Positions 1-8,867 of a stretch of DNA of 64,000 bases are shown in pieces. Numbering within the stretch: the first letter of the stretch is position 1; every line of letters begins with the position of its first letter. This DNA is from Aestuariimicrobium ganziense (lineage in GTDB: Bacteria > Actinomycetota > Actinomycetes > Propionibacteriales > Propionibacteriaceae), in NCBI RefSeq assembly GCF_015352975.1, contig NZ_JACYIZ010000004.1:1-64000 (forward strand), written 5' to 3'. A program made the position numbers and the translations under genes. Under the pieces are notes generated by a model that saw only the letters and a program-made list of their open reading frames with translations, had not been told where the DNA came from and made no database searches.

Positions 1-141
1 GACCCCGGGCCTGATCCTGACCCCGGGCCTGATCCCGGCCCCAAGCCCGATCCCGGCCCCAAGCCGGACCCCGGCCCCAAGCCCGATCCCGGCCCCAAGC
101 CGTCGCCGACGCCACGGCCGCTGCCCGACACCGGAGCCTGA
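1..141 (+). CDS. C-terminal end of a Pro-rich surface protein ending in LPDTGA (5' end outside window)
   Basis: The frame runs in from the left edge and stops at TGA 139-141, giving 46 visible residues. They are a low-complexity stretch of DPGP and KPDPGP units followed by a short SPTPRP spacer and the last residues LPDTGA. Asp-Pro-Gly-Pro repeats are typical wall-spanning stalks, and LPDTG fits the sortase consensus LPxTG. What is odd is that the protein stops one residue after the motif, with no hydrophobic segment or basic tail, so a classical sortase substrate is not complete. A strong terminator follows eight bases later. The N-terminal domain and function cannot be seen. Confidence 0.75.
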   Translation, partial: DPGPDPDPGPDPGPKPDPGPKPDPGPKPDPGPKPSPTPRPLPDTGA

Positions 142-148
142 CCGCACG

Positions 149-187
149 GCAGGGGCCCCACCGACTGGTCGTCGATGGGGCCCCTGC
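149..187 (+). terminator. Terminator of the LPDTGA protein gene
   Basis: Perfect 12-bp inverted repeat, GCAGGGGCCCCA (149-160) and its complement (176-187), with a 15-nt loop, starting eight bases after the stop codon. It has no long T-tract, as is common in high-GC actinobacteria. Confidence 0.8.
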
Positions 188-190
188 TCG

Positions 191-475
191 GTCGGCGCGC
201 TGGTCACCTTCACCCTGACCAATGTCGGCGTGTTCGGCATCGAGTCGGGAACGCCGGTGATCAACCGGGACGAGTCGGCGATCCTGTGCATGGGCTCCAT
301 CGACCGCAAGCCCTGGGTGGTCGGTGAGGGCGCCGACGAACGGATCGAGCCGCGCTGGGTGACCACGATCTCGCTGAGCTTCGACCACAAGCTGATCGAC
401 GGTGAACAGGGGTCGAGGTTCCTGCACGAGGTGGCCTCGATCCTGTCGAACCCGGAGTTGGCCTTCCTGTACTGA
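191..475 (+). pseudogene. Truncated C-terminal remnant of a dihydrolipoamide acyltransferase (E2)
   Basis: About 95 codons match the last part of the 2-oxoacid dehydrogenase E2 catalytic domain: TFTLTNVGVFG, TPVINRDESAIL, and SFDHKLIDG, which holds the active-site His and Asp of the DHxxxDG motif, followed by a normal C-terminal helix and stop. A complete catalytic domain is about 230 residues and a full E2 over 400, with lipoyl and subunit-binding domains in front. Here the homology begins directly against the right arm of the preceding terminator, with no room for a start region. I read it as a 5'-deleted fragment left by a rearrangement. A short product from GTG 230 (81 residues) is possible but would lack most of the fold. 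Confidence 0.7.
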
Positions 476-482
476 GTTTGTT

Positions 483-671
483 GCGGGGGATGACCCCCTG
501 CACCCCCACGCGGGGGATGACCCCCGGCACCCCCCCGCGGGGGATGACCCCCGGCACCCCCCCGCGGGGGATGACCCCCGGCACCCCCCCGCGGGGGATG
601 ACCCCCGGCACCCCCCCGCGGGGGATGACCCCCTGCACCCCCACGCGGGGGATGACCCCCTGCACCCCCAA
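483..671. repeat. Seven tandem copies of a 27-nt GC-rich repeat
   Basis: The unit begins GCGGGGGATGACCCCC and continues with GCACCCCC-type sequence; copies start at 483, 510, 537, 564, 591, 618 and 645. Inner copies carry CGGCACCCCCCC, outer copies CTGCACCCCCAC. A decayed eighth copy follows to about 700. Each unit holds a GGGGG-ATGA-CCCCC hairpin. There are no spacers, so this is not a CRISPR array. The block begins eight bases after the E2 remnant stop, and a related block lies after the glycosylase gene at 16738. Confidence 0.9.
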
Positions 672-745
672 GCGGGCGCTCACCATCCCCGGCGGGCCGT
701 AACCTTGGGTCCACCCGCCCCTGCGCCTGTCCCCAAGGAACCCCC

Positions 746-1672
746 ATGTCTGGATCTCTCGAACACTCCGATCCCCACGCGCCCACCGAAGCTCCGTCGT
801 CCGGGGCCGACGAGGGCGACCGCGTGGGGCCACCCAGGCAGGAGCAGCAGCCGCAGGCGGGCACGACCACCGACTCAGCGACCACCACCGTCACCGCCAA
901 CATCAATGCCACGGTGACCCGGGACGCCACCTTGCTCTTCGCGGTCGCCGTCTCTGCCGACACACCCATCGAGGACGAGACGCTCACCATCACCGTGGAC
1001 GGCACCAGGGTCGAGGTCGAGGAGATCGTCAGCATCGCGGGCACCCGGCTCCATCGAGTGCTCGCGCCCCCGGGCGCACTCGAACTGCGCTACGCGGCCG
1101 AGGTTCGACAGGGGGCACAGGCGGACGCGGTGACCCCTGAGGAGGAGGTGCTCTACGTCCGCCCTTCGCGCTACTGCGAGTCCGACCGCTTCAACGTGCT
1201 CGCCCCCACCCTGTTCCCCGGGCTTGCCGGCCAGGAGTTGATCACGGCGGTCGGCGAGTGGGTCAGGGACTACCTGCGCTACATCCCCGGCATCTCCGGC
1301 AGCGCGGACTCCGCCATCGACACCCTCCTGGCGGGCCAGGGCGTGTGCCGCGACTTCGCCCACCTGACCGTGACGATGCTCCGAGCGATGGGCGTCCCCG
1401 CACGCCTGACGGCCGTGTACGCCCCGGGGCTCGTCCCGATGGACTTCCATGCCGTGGCCGAGGCTGCGCACGAGGGCCGCTGGCAGGTCGTCGACTCCAC
1501 TCGGATGGCACCCCGAGCCTCCCTGATCCGGATCGCCACCGGTCGCGACGCCGCCGACACCGCGTTCTTCACGGTGCTGTCAGGGGGCGTGAACTTCGGA
1601 CCCGTCTGGGTCACCGCCTACGCCAACGGCGGGCTTCCGCACGAGGATCCGTCGCAGCCCGTGCATCTCTGA
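746..1672 (+). CDS. Transglutaminase-like protein with a low-complexity N terminus
   Basis: 308 residues. Residues 1-50 are hydrophilic and rich in Pro, Gln and Thr with no signal peptide. A beta-rich N-terminal domain follows (about 50-140), then a transglutaminase core with Cys201 in GVCRDFAHL, His235 in DFHAVAEA and Asp250 in VVDST, the expected Cys-His-Asp triad. Bacterial members cleave or ligate peptide amide bonds; the substrate is unknown. ATG 746 has AAGGA 7 nt upstream. It lies 77 bp before the DUF2126 fusion gene and points the same way, but that gene has its own promoter-like element. It is probably part of the same peptide-modification system. Confidence 0.85.
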   Translation: MSGSLEHSDPHAPTEAPSSGADEGDRVGPPRQEQQPQAGTTTDSATTTVTANINATVTRDATLLFAVAVSADTPIEDETLTITVDGTRVEVEEIVSIAGTRLHRVLAPPGALELRYAAEVRQGAQADAVTPEEEVLYVRPSRYCESDRFNVLAPTLFPGLAGQELITAVGEWVRDYLRYIPGISGSADSAIDTLLAGQGVCRDFAHLTVTMLRAMGVPARLTAVYAPGLVPMDFHAVAEAAHEGRWQVVDSTRMAPRASLIRIATGRDAADTAFFTVLSGGVNFGPVWVTAYANGGLPHEDPSQPVHL

Positions 1673-1736
1673 GGTGGTGGCCCTGCCGGCTCCTCGTCCG
1701 CGCGTGCGCAGCAACACCGGTGAAACATGGCGCCCC

Positions 1737-1742
1737 TAGAGT
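1737..1742 (+). promoter_or_regulatory. -10 element TAGAGT, leaderless promoter of the transglutaminase/ATP-grasp operon
   Basis: TAGAGT ends 7 nt before GTG 1750, so transcription would begin at or next to the start codon. No convincing -35 element is seen. Confidence 0.55.
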
Positions 1743-1749
1743 GGGGCGT

Positions 1750-4700
1750 GTGAGTATCCGGGTCGCGCTGCATCACGAGACCACCTACAGGTTCGCGCGG
1801 CCGGTGCGAGTGTTCCCCCACGTCGTGCGGCTGCGGCCCGCTCCGCACAGCCGGACCCGCATCGAGGCGTACTCCCTCAGCGTCACGCCGCCCGACCACT
1901 TCCTCAACTGGCAGCAGGACCCGTTCGGCAACTACTTGGCCCGCCTGGTCTTCCCGCAGCCCACCGACGAGCTGAGCTTCACGGTGGAGCTGGTCGCGGA
2001 CATGACGGCGATCAACCCGTTCGACTTCTTCGTCGAGGACTACGCCTCAACCTTCCCCTTCACCTACCCCGACGCGCTCGGCCGAGACCTCTCCCCCTAC
2101 CTGAGGCGGGTGGGGGCGGACGAGGACGGCACTGCCGCCGCGGCGACCGCGCGCGCCGGTGCCTCCGCGGCCGCCCACCCCTCGGACGACGCCGTCGACG
2201 CTTGGATCGAGGCCCACCTGCGCCCCACGGGAGTCTTCGACGGCGGCACCCGGATCGTCGACTTCCTGGTGGCGGTGAACCAGGCGATCCGCAGCAGCAT
2301 CAACTACACCACGCGCATGGAGGTCGGGGTGCAGACCCCTGCCGAGACCCTCGCGCAGCAGATCGGCTCGTGCCGCGACTCGGCGTGGCTCCTGGTCAGC
2401 GTGCTGCGCCGCTGCGGGATCGCCGCCCGCTTCGTCTCCGGCTACCTCGTCCAGCTGGCCAGCGACGATGCCCGCGACGGTGGCCCGGCCGAGGACTTCA
2501 CCGACCTGCACGCCTGGGCCGAGGCGTTCATCCCGGGAGCCGGGTGGATCGGACTCGACGCCACCTCCGGCCTGCTTGCCGGCGAGGGGCACATCCCGCT
2601 GTCGGCCACCCCGGAGCCGGAGTCCGCGGCACCGATCACGGGCGCGACCGAGGTGGTCGAGGTCTCGATGTCGTTCGTCAACGAGGTGCGCCGAATCCAC
2701 GAGGACCCTCGCGTCACCAAGCCCTACACCGACGAGCAGTGGGCCCAGGTCGACGCCCTCGGGGCCGCCGTCGACGAGCGACTGATCGCTGGCGACGTCC
2801 GCCTGACCATGGGCGGCGAACCCACGTTCGTGACCTCCGGCGACACCTCGCACCCGCAGTGGGAGTCCGAGGCCGACGGCGCCGAGAAGCGCGAGCTCTC
2901 CGCCCGCCTCGCCCACCTGCTGGTGGAGCGTTGGGCGCCGCAGGGGATCGTGCACCACGGCCAGGGCAAGTGGTATCCCGGCGAGGAGTTGCCCCGCTGG
3001 CAGACCCAGATCGCCTGGCGTGCTGACGGTGAACCGCTGTGGCGGCGCCGCGACCTGCTCGCCGATCCCGAAGCTCCTGCCACCCTGCCCGCCGACGACG
3101 GTGAGCGGGCAGCCGCCGTCGAGCACCTGGCGAAGGCGATCGCCGCCCGCCTCGGCATCTCCGACGAGTTCGTGCTGGCTGCCCATGAGGACCCGGTCCA
3201 GTCCGTGCTCGACGAGGCGCGCCTCCCGCTGGGGGAGCGGCCCGGCGTGGACGACGACCCGGCGAGCACGGTCGAGGCGATCGAGGCTGCCGTGGCCGAC
3301 GAGCCGCCCGCCGGCTGGGTGGTTCCGGTGTTCGTTGATCCTGACGGGGACGGGTGGGCGACTGCCCGCTGGAGGACCCGCCGCCGCGCGATCTTCCTCA
3401 CCCAGGGCACCTCGGCGCTCGGCTACCGGCTGCCGCTGGACTCGGTGGCCTGGGGCGAGGCTCCCGAGATCACCCGGAACCACGAGGGCGACCTGACCAG
3501 CGATCTTCCCGCTGCGCCGGAGCGCACCGCACCGCAGGCACGAGAGGTCGGCATCGACGAGGCCCCCCGGACGGCGGTCGCCGTCCAGCCACGGTCCGGT
3601 CACGCCCACGTCTTCCTCCCACCGGTCGATCGGCTCGAGGACGGCCTGGGCCTGCTCGCCGCGATCGAACAGGCTGCCGCTGACGCAAACCTCCCGGTCG
3701 TCCTCGAGGGCTACCGGCTCCCGGACGATCCGCGCCTGGAATCCATCTCGGTCACCCCCGACCCCGGCGTCATCGAGGTCAACGTCCACCCCACGAAGAC
3801 CTGGCCGCAGTTGCGGAAACTCACCACCACCCTGTTCGAGGACGCGCGCGAAGCGGGCCTGGCCACCGAGAAGTTCGACCTCGACGGCACCCACACCGGG
3901 ACTGGTGGTGGCAACCACATCACCCTCGGTGGACCCACTCCGGCCGACTCGCCCTTCCTGCGGCGCCCCGACCTGCTCCGCAGCCTGGTCACCTACTGGC
4001 AGTGGCACCCCGGACTGTCGTACCTGTTCACGGGCAAGTTCATCGGCTCCACGTCCCAGGCCCCCCGCGTGGACGAGGGCCTGGCCGAGACCCTCTACGA
4101 CCTCGAGATCGCCTTCGCCGAGCTCGAGGCCATGGTCGACGATCCGGCGATCAACCACGACATCGAGGCGGTCGTCCGCGAGGACTGGCGCACCGATGAG
4201 GACCCCGACGAACGCGTGGCCCGGCAGCGCTTCACCCAGCCCTGGCTGGTCGACCGCCTGCTGCGGCACCTGCTCACCGACCTCACCGGCAACACCCACC
4301 GCGCCGAGTTCTGCATCGACAAGCTCTACAGCCCCGACCAACGCACCGGCCGCCTCGGTCTGGTCGAGATGCGCGGCTTCGAGATGCCCGCCCACGCCCG
4401 GATGAGCCTGGTGCAGGCCGCGCTCGTGCGTGCGCTGGTGGCCCGCTTCTGGGAGGAGCCCATCCAGGGTCCTCTCGTGCGCTGGGGGACCCGACTGCAC
4501 GACCGCTACCTGCTGCCCGCCTTCGTCGCCGCCGACCTGCGCGAGGTGGTCGCCGAGCTCAACCAGCACACCTCCCGCTGGACGCAACCGGACGGCGGCG
4601 CGGCGCCGCGCTTCGACGAGCGGTGGCGCGAGCCCTTCCTCGAGTTCCGCTTCCCGCGCCTGGGCGAGGTCCGGATCGGCGACGTCTCCCTCGAGCTGCG

Positions 4701-5325
4701 CCAGGCCATCGAGCCGTGGCAGGTGCTCGGTGAGGAGGTGTCGCTCGGCGGCACCGCGCGCTACGTCGACTCCAGCGTCGAGCGGGTGCAGGTGTCGGCG
4801 GTCGGCATGACCGAGGGTCGCCACGTGCTGACCTGCAACGGGGTGCCCGTGCCGACCGTCCCGATCGCCACCACCGGCTGGGGTGTCGGGCGCGACGCGA
4901 CTGCAGGGGCGCGTGTCGGTGGCGTGCGCTTCCGCGCCTGGGACCCACCCTCGGCACTGCACCCCACGATCGGGGTCCACTCGCCGCTCCACTTCGACCT
5001 GGTCGACGTCCGCAACGCCACCTCGCTGGGCGGCTTCACCTACCACGTCACCCACCAGGGCGGGCTCGCCTACGACCGCTACCCCGTCAACGCGGTCGAG
5101 GCCGAGTCGCGTCGCACCAACCGCTTCGAGGAGCGTCGTACCTCCGGCAAGGTCGACGTCAGCAACTGGCCGCAACCGCACGGGCTCTTGGGCGGGGAAC
5201 CGTCGGAGTTCCCGGTCTCGCTCGACCTGCGACGCTTCTCCCGCGGCCGACACCCAGCGGGTGGTGACGGGACCGACGCCACCCCGGCTGACGGTGCCCC
5301 CGGTGCGCCGGAGGGCGAGCGGTGA
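1750..5325 (+). CDS. Transglutaminase fused to DUF2126 putative amidoligase
   Basis: 1191 residues from GTG 1750, chosen because VSIRVALHHETTY matches the usual start of these proteins and lies just behind a -10 box; the open frame extends upstream without homology. Residues 1-110 are the transglutaminase N-terminal beta domain. The core holds Cys208 (GSCRDSAWL), His254 (DLHAWAEAF) and Asp270 (GLDATS). From about residue 300 to the end is DUF2126, opening with RLTMGGEPTFV and including GTGGGNHITLGG. DUF2126 is described as a putative amidoligase, so one polypeptide may both form and process amide bonds. The stop overlaps the ATP-grasp gene by 4 nt (GTGA), indicating translational coupling. 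Confidence 0.88.
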   Translation: MSIRVALHHETTYRFARPVRVFPHVVRLRPAPHSRTRIEAYSLSVTPPDHFLNWQQDPFGNYLARLVFPQPTDELSFTVELVADMTAINPFDFFVEDYASTFPFTYPDALGRDLSPYLRRVGADEDGTAAAATARAGASAAAHPSDDAVDAWIEAHLRPTGVFDGGTRIVDFLVAVNQAIRSSINYTTRMEVGVQTPAETLAQQIGSCRDSAWLLVSVLRRCGIAARFVSGYLVQLASDDARDGGPAEDFTDLHAWAEAFIPGAGWIGLDATSGLLAGEGHIPLSATPEPESAAPITGATEVVEVSMSFVNEVRRIHEDPRVTKPYTDEQWAQVDALGAAVDERLIAGDVRLTMGGEPTFVTSGDTSHPQWESEADGAEKRELSARLAHLLVERWAPQGIVHHGQGKWYPGEELPRWQTQIAWRADGEPLWRRRDLLADPEAPATLPADDGERAAAVEHLAKAIAARLGISDEFVLAAHEDPVQSVLDEARLPLGERPGVDDDPASTVEAIEAAVADEPPAGWVVPVFVDPDGDGWATARWRTRRRAIFLTQGTSALGYRLPLDSVAWGEAPEITRNHEGDLTSDLPAAPERTAPQAREVGIDEAPRTAVAVQPRSGHAHVFLPPVDRLEDGLGLLAAIEQAAADANLPVVLEGYRLPDDPRLESISVTPDPGVIEVNVHPTKTWPQLRKLTTTLFEDAREAGLATEKFDLDGTHTGTGGGNHITLGGPTPADSPFLRRPDLLRSLVTYWQWHPGLSYLFTGKFIGSTSQAPRVDEGLAETLYDLEIAFAELEAMVDDPAINHDIEAVVREDWRTDEDPDERVARQRFTQPWLVDRLLRHLLTDLTGNTHRAEFCIDKLYSPDQRTGRLGLVEMRGFEMPAHARMSLVQAALVRALVARFWEEPIQGPLVRWGTRLHDRYLLPAFVAADLREVVAELNQHTSRWTQPDGGAAPRFDERWREPFLEFRFPRLGEVRIGDVSLELRQAIEPWQVLGEEVSLGGTARYVDSSVERVQVSAVGMTEGRHVLTCNGVPVPTVPIATTGWGVGRDATAGARVGGVRFRAWDPPSALHPTIGVHSPLHFDLVDVRNATSLGGFTYHVTHQGGLAYDRYPVNAVEAESRRTNRFEERRTSGKVDVSNWPQPHGLLGGEPSEFPVSLDLRRFSRGRHPAGGDGTDATPADGAPGAPEGER

Positions 5326-7919
5326 GTCTTGCCGAGGTCCCTCGAGCCCCACTGGCTGAGCGGTACGCCGCCGCGGTCGCCCAGCGGCGCGCGGCGCAGG
5401 GCCACTCGGCGCCCGACGAGACCATCGGGCTGGACGGAGAGATCCGCGCGGCGAAGACCTGGGAGTACCTGGAGGGCCTCGGAACCCAGGGACTGATGGC
5501 TCGACGGCGGGAGGTCGCCCGGCTGGCGCGCGACGAGGGGATCGGCGCCACCGCACCGGCGCTCGGTCCTCGCTGGCAGGTGGACCCGATCCCGCTGATC
5601 TTCGACCAGGACGAGTGGGCCCCCCTGGCCGAGGGACTCCAGCAGCGCGCCCGACTGCTCGATGCGATCCTCACCGACCTGTATGGCGAGCGACGACTGC
5701 TCAAGAGCCACCTCCTGCCTGCTGAGCTCTTCCTCGGCCACGACGGCTACCTGCTGCCTGCTGACGGCGTCACGATCCCCGGGCCGCGCCAACTGCCCGT
5801 CGCGGGCGCGGACATCGCGCGGGGGCCCGACGGCTGGGTGGTGATGACCGACCGCACCCAAGCACCCGCCGGGATCGGCTACGCGCTCGCCAACCGCCGC
5901 CTGATCACCCGGGTCATGGAGCCGCTGTTCCGTGCCTCACGGGCGAGCACGCTCCGCGGCTTCTTCGACGTGATGCAGCACGCGCTCCACCGCGCAGCGC
6001 CGCCTGGCGTGACCTCGCCCCGGATCGTGCTGCTGTCGCCCGGACCCTCGAGCGAGACGGCCTACGACCAGGCCCTCGTGGCGACGTTGCTCGGCCACCC
6101 GCTCGTCGTTGCCGACGACCTCATGGTGCGCGACGGTGCCGTCTGGCTGCGCGCCGGGGGCCGGCGCCTGCGGGTGCACGTGATCCAGCGGCGCGTGGAC
6201 GGTGACTGGATGGACTCCCTCGAGCTGCGACCCGAGTCGCGACTGGGCGTCCCGGGACTGATGGCGGCGGCCAGACGGGGGGTGGTGAGCGTGGTCAACC
6301 CGATCGGCGCTGGGGTCGTCGAGAACATCGGCATGGCGCCCTACCTGAACAGGGTCGCCCGCGAGGTGCTCGGTGAAGACCTCAAGCTCGCCGCGCCCCA
6401 GACCTGGTGGTGCGGTGACCCAGCATCGCGGAGCCACGTTTTGACCAACATGGAGCGCCTCGTCCTCCGGCCGATCTCGCGCTCCAACCGGCCCACCCTT
6501 CGTCCCGGGTGGGAGATGACGGCCGCAGCCCGGGAACAGATGGCGGCGCAGATCGAGGCGGAGCCGTGGGCCTGGGCGGCGCAGGAACTCATCGACTCGT
6601 CCACGGCGCCGGTGATCACCAAGGAGGGCCTCTCCCCACGGGCCATGGTGCTCCGGACGTTCCGGATCGCAGTCGACGACGACTACGTGGTGATGCCGGG
6701 TGGCCTCGCCAAGGTGGCCTCGAACGAGAAGAAGCCTGTGGTGCAGACCGAGCGCGGCGTCATCACCAAGGACGTCTGGGTGCTCGAAGGTGCGCAGGAC
6801 CCCGTCTGGAGCTTCTTGCGGCTGGTGCCGAGCGAGGAGGGCACGGGCATCGCAACCATGCCGGCGCTCACGCCGCGCGCCGCCGGCGACCTGTACTGGC
6901 TCGGCCGCTACGCCGAGCGTGCCGAGTCCACCGCCCGCCTGGTGGCGGTGGCGGACAACCTCGTGGACGACCACATCTCCAGGCCGGGGTCGGCCGGGCA
7001 CACGGCGTTGGAGACCCTGCTCGACGCGGTCTCCCAGCTCACCGGTGTGACCGCCCGGATCGATCCGGACGACCGGCAGGGCGCCGTCATCGAGCAACTG
7101 CGGACCCTGCTGATCGACCAGGACCGCCTCGGCACCGTCTCCTTCGCGGTGGAACGGACGACGCAGAACGCCCTCTCCGTGCGTGAACTGCTCTCGCCCG
7201 AGACCGTCGGGATTCTCGGCAGCCTGACCGACCGTCTCGACCAGGAGCGTGAGAGCGACGACCTGTTCGACGCGCAGGGCGTCTCCAGCGCGGTGCTGCA
7301 GTCATGTCTCGCCCTCGCGGGAATCTTCGGCGAATCGATCGTGCGCGACGAGATCTGGCTGTTCGTCGACGCCGGACGCCGTCTGGAGCGGGCGCAGGCG
7401 ATGGTCGGGCTGCTGCGCCACACCATCGCGGAACTGCGCTCACCGGTGGCCGAGGCCGTGATCGTCGAGATGGCGTTGCGCGTCAGCGACTCGCTGATCA
7501 CCTACCGGCGCCGGATGGCAGCCGGGGTGGGCTCGGTGGTGCCGGCGATCGCCGCCCTCGAACTGCTGCTCGAGGACGCGACCAACCCACGATCGGTGCG
7601 CTACCAGCTCGATCGCCTCGTCCACCACTTCTCCGGCGACGACGGCGCCCCGATCCGCAGCGCTGTCGAGGCCGCTCGTGAACTGACCACCGACGTCGAC
7701 CACGATGCGATCTTCACCGGCAACCGCGAGGGCCTGGCGAACCTGCTCACCGACCTCGACCTCCGGCTCAGGGACCTCTCGCGCACCATCGAACGTGAAC
7801 ACTTCGCACCACAGCGTCCGAGCCGCGCCTTCGCCGTGCCCGAGCGCGAAGGTACCGGCCAGGCAGCACAGCGCTGGAGCGGCGACGAGGCCGATCGACC
7901 GGATGGCGCCGCGTCGTGA
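5322..7919 (+). CDS. Circularly permuted ATP-grasp / alpha-E fusion protein (plus arm)
   Basis: 865 residues. The first ~500 match the circularly permuted ATP-grasp family (DUF404/DUF407 type) with marks such as YALANRRL, NPIGAGVVEN and VLRPISRSN. The last ~350, starting near DLYWLGRYAERAEST, are the helical alpha-E domain (DUF403). ATP-grasp enzymes activate a carboxylate with ATP and join it to an amine, so this is the likely peptide-forming subunit. Many genomes encode the two domains separately; here they are fused. It overlaps both neighbours by 4 nt, so the three genes are translated as a coupled set. Confidence 0.88.
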   Translation: MSLAEVPRAPLAERYAAAVAQRRAAQGHSAPDETIGLDGEIRAAKTWEYLEGLGTQGLMARRREVARLARDEGIGATAPALGPRWQVDPIPLIFDQDEWAPLAEGLQQRARLLDAILTDLYGERRLLKSHLLPAELFLGHDGYLLPADGVTIPGPRQLPVAGADIARGPDGWVVMTDRTQAPAGIGYALANRRLITRVMEPLFRASRASTLRGFFDVMQHALHRAAPPGVTSPRIVLLSPGPSSETAYDQALVATLLGHPLVVADDLMVRDGAVWLRAGGRRLRVHVIQRRVDGDWMDSLELRPESRLGVPGLMAAARRGVVSVVNPIGAGVVENIGMAPYLNRVAREVLGEDLKLAAPQTWWCGDPASRSHVLTNMERLVLRPISRSNRPTLRPGWEMTAAAREQMAAQIEAEPWAWAAQELIDSSTAPVITKEGLSPRAMVLRTFRIAVDDDYVVMPGGLAKVASNEKKPVVQTERGVITKDVWVLEGAQDPVWSFLRLVPSEEGTGIATMPALTPRAAGDLYWLGRYAERAESTARLVAVADNLVDDHISRPGSAGHTALETLLDAVSQLTGVTARIDPDDRQGAVIEQLRTLLIDQDRLGTVSFAVERTTQNALSVRELLSPETVGILGSLTDRLDQERESDDLFDAQGVSSAVLQSCLALAGIFGESIVRDEIWLFVDAGRRLERAQAMVGLLRHTIAELRSPVAEAVIVEMALRVSDSLITYRRRMAAGVGSVVPAIAALELLLEDATNPRSVRYQLDRLVHHFSGDDGAPIRSAVEAARELTTDVDHDAIFTGNREGLANLLTDLDLRLRDLSRTIEREHFAPQRPSRAFAVPEREGTGQAAQRWSGDEADRPDGAAS

Positions 7920-8818
7920 ACGGCCTGCACGGACCGCGCAGGTACTCGGTGCACCACCTGACCGAGTACTCCTACGAGGAGGACGTCACGATGTCGTTCG
8001 GGCGCGCGATGCTGCGCCCACGTGACACCCCGCAGCAGCGGGTCGACCAGCACGAGGTGGCGATCTCGCCCGAGCCGGACGTGCTCGAGGAGTCGCGGGA
8101 CGCGTTCGGGAACTACTCCCACTACGTCGAGATCTCCAACCCCCACACCACCCTGGCGGTCACCAAGACCTCGACCATCGACGTCGAGTGGCCGCTGCCA
8201 GACCTTGGGGCGCTGAACGCGTGGACGGTGGCTGAGGCTGCCGCCGCGATCTGCGCGGATCCGGCCATCGACCCGTTCGAGCGGGCGGCGTTCCAGCTGC
8301 CGTCGCGGATCGTGACGCTGGGCGAGACGGAGCGCGGCTTCGCCGAGGAGTTGCTGCCCTCGTCCATGCCACTGGGCGAGGCGATCGAGACCGCGTACCG
8401 CCGCATCTACGCAGAGTTCACCTACACCAAGGGCGTCACCTCGATCTCGACCACGCTCCCGGAGGTGATCGCCGCTCGTGAAGGGGTCTGCCAGGACTTC
8501 GCCCACCTCGCCGTGGCGAGCTTCCGTGCGGTGGGGATCCCAGCCCGCTACGTGTCGGGCTACATCGAGACCTCAGCGCCTGCGGGACAGGTGAAGCTCG
8601 AGGGGTCGGACGCCTCGCACGCCTGGGCCTCGGTGATGGTGCCCGGTGGCGGGTGGGTCGATCTCGACCCGACGAACGACCACCTCGCCGACTCGCGCTA
8701 CCTGGTGACCGCTTGGGGTCGTGACTTCCGCGACGTCTCCCCACTGAAGGGGATCGTCTTCACCGACGGCGGCTCGTCCAAGCTCCGGGTGGCCGTCACC
8801 GTCAAGCGGCTCGACTGA
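7916..8818 (+). CDS. Transglutaminase-like peptidase/ligase, last gene of the plus arm
   Basis: 300 residues from GTG 7916, overlapping the ATP-grasp stop by 4 nt. An N-terminal beta domain (YSVHHLTEYSYEEDV) is followed by the core with Cys192 (REGVCQDFAHL), His235 (ASHAWASV) and Asp251 (VDLDPTND), all present. The later motifs YVSGY and AWGRDFRDVSPLKG are typical of the family members paired with alpha-E and ATP-grasp genes. A hairpin terminator follows the stop directly, so the operon ends here. Confidence 0.9.
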   Translation: MNGLHGPRRYSVHHLTEYSYEEDVTMSFGRAMLRPRDTPQQRVDQHEVAISPEPDVLEESRDAFGNYSHYVEISNPHTTLAVTKTSTIDVEWPLPDLGALNAWTVAEAAAAICADPAIDPFERAAFQLPSRIVTLGETERGFAEELLPSSMPLGEAIETAYRRIYAEFTYTKGVTSISTTLPEVIAAREGVCQDFAHLAVASFRAVGIPARYVSGYIETSAPAGQVKLEGSDASHAWASVMVPGGGWVDLDPTNDHLADSRYLVTAWGRDFRDVSPLKGIVFTDGGSSKLRVAVTVKRLD

Positions 8819-8859
8819 CCCTCGTCGGACGAGCGTTCGCCGCGTTCGTCCGGGAGGGG
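8819..8859. terminator. Bidirectional terminator between the convergent arms
   Basis: CCTCGTCGGACGAGCG pairs with CGTTCGTCCGGGAGGG (one bulge and one G-T pair) around a short loop. It fills nearly the whole 49-bp gap between two convergent stops and so serves both operons. Confidence 0.75.
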
Positions 8860-8867
8860 TCAGGCCG

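Noticed and set aside
483-671. CRISPR array
   Set aside because: The 27-nt units are directly tandem with no unique spacers, and no cas genes are near.
261-917. Repetitive proteins encoded across the 27-nt repeats on either strand
   Set aside because: Open frames exist only because the repeat length is a multiple of three; they lack start sites and overlap the transglutaminase gene start.
1258-1749. Longer N terminus for the DUF2126 fusion protein
   Set aside because: It would overlap the upstream transglutaminase gene out of frame; family homology and a -10 box place the start at 1750.
2047-5556. A 1169-codon open frame on the minus strand
   Set aside because: Opposite-strand shadow of the transglutaminase-DUF2126 gene, caused by high third-position GC; no domain in its translation.
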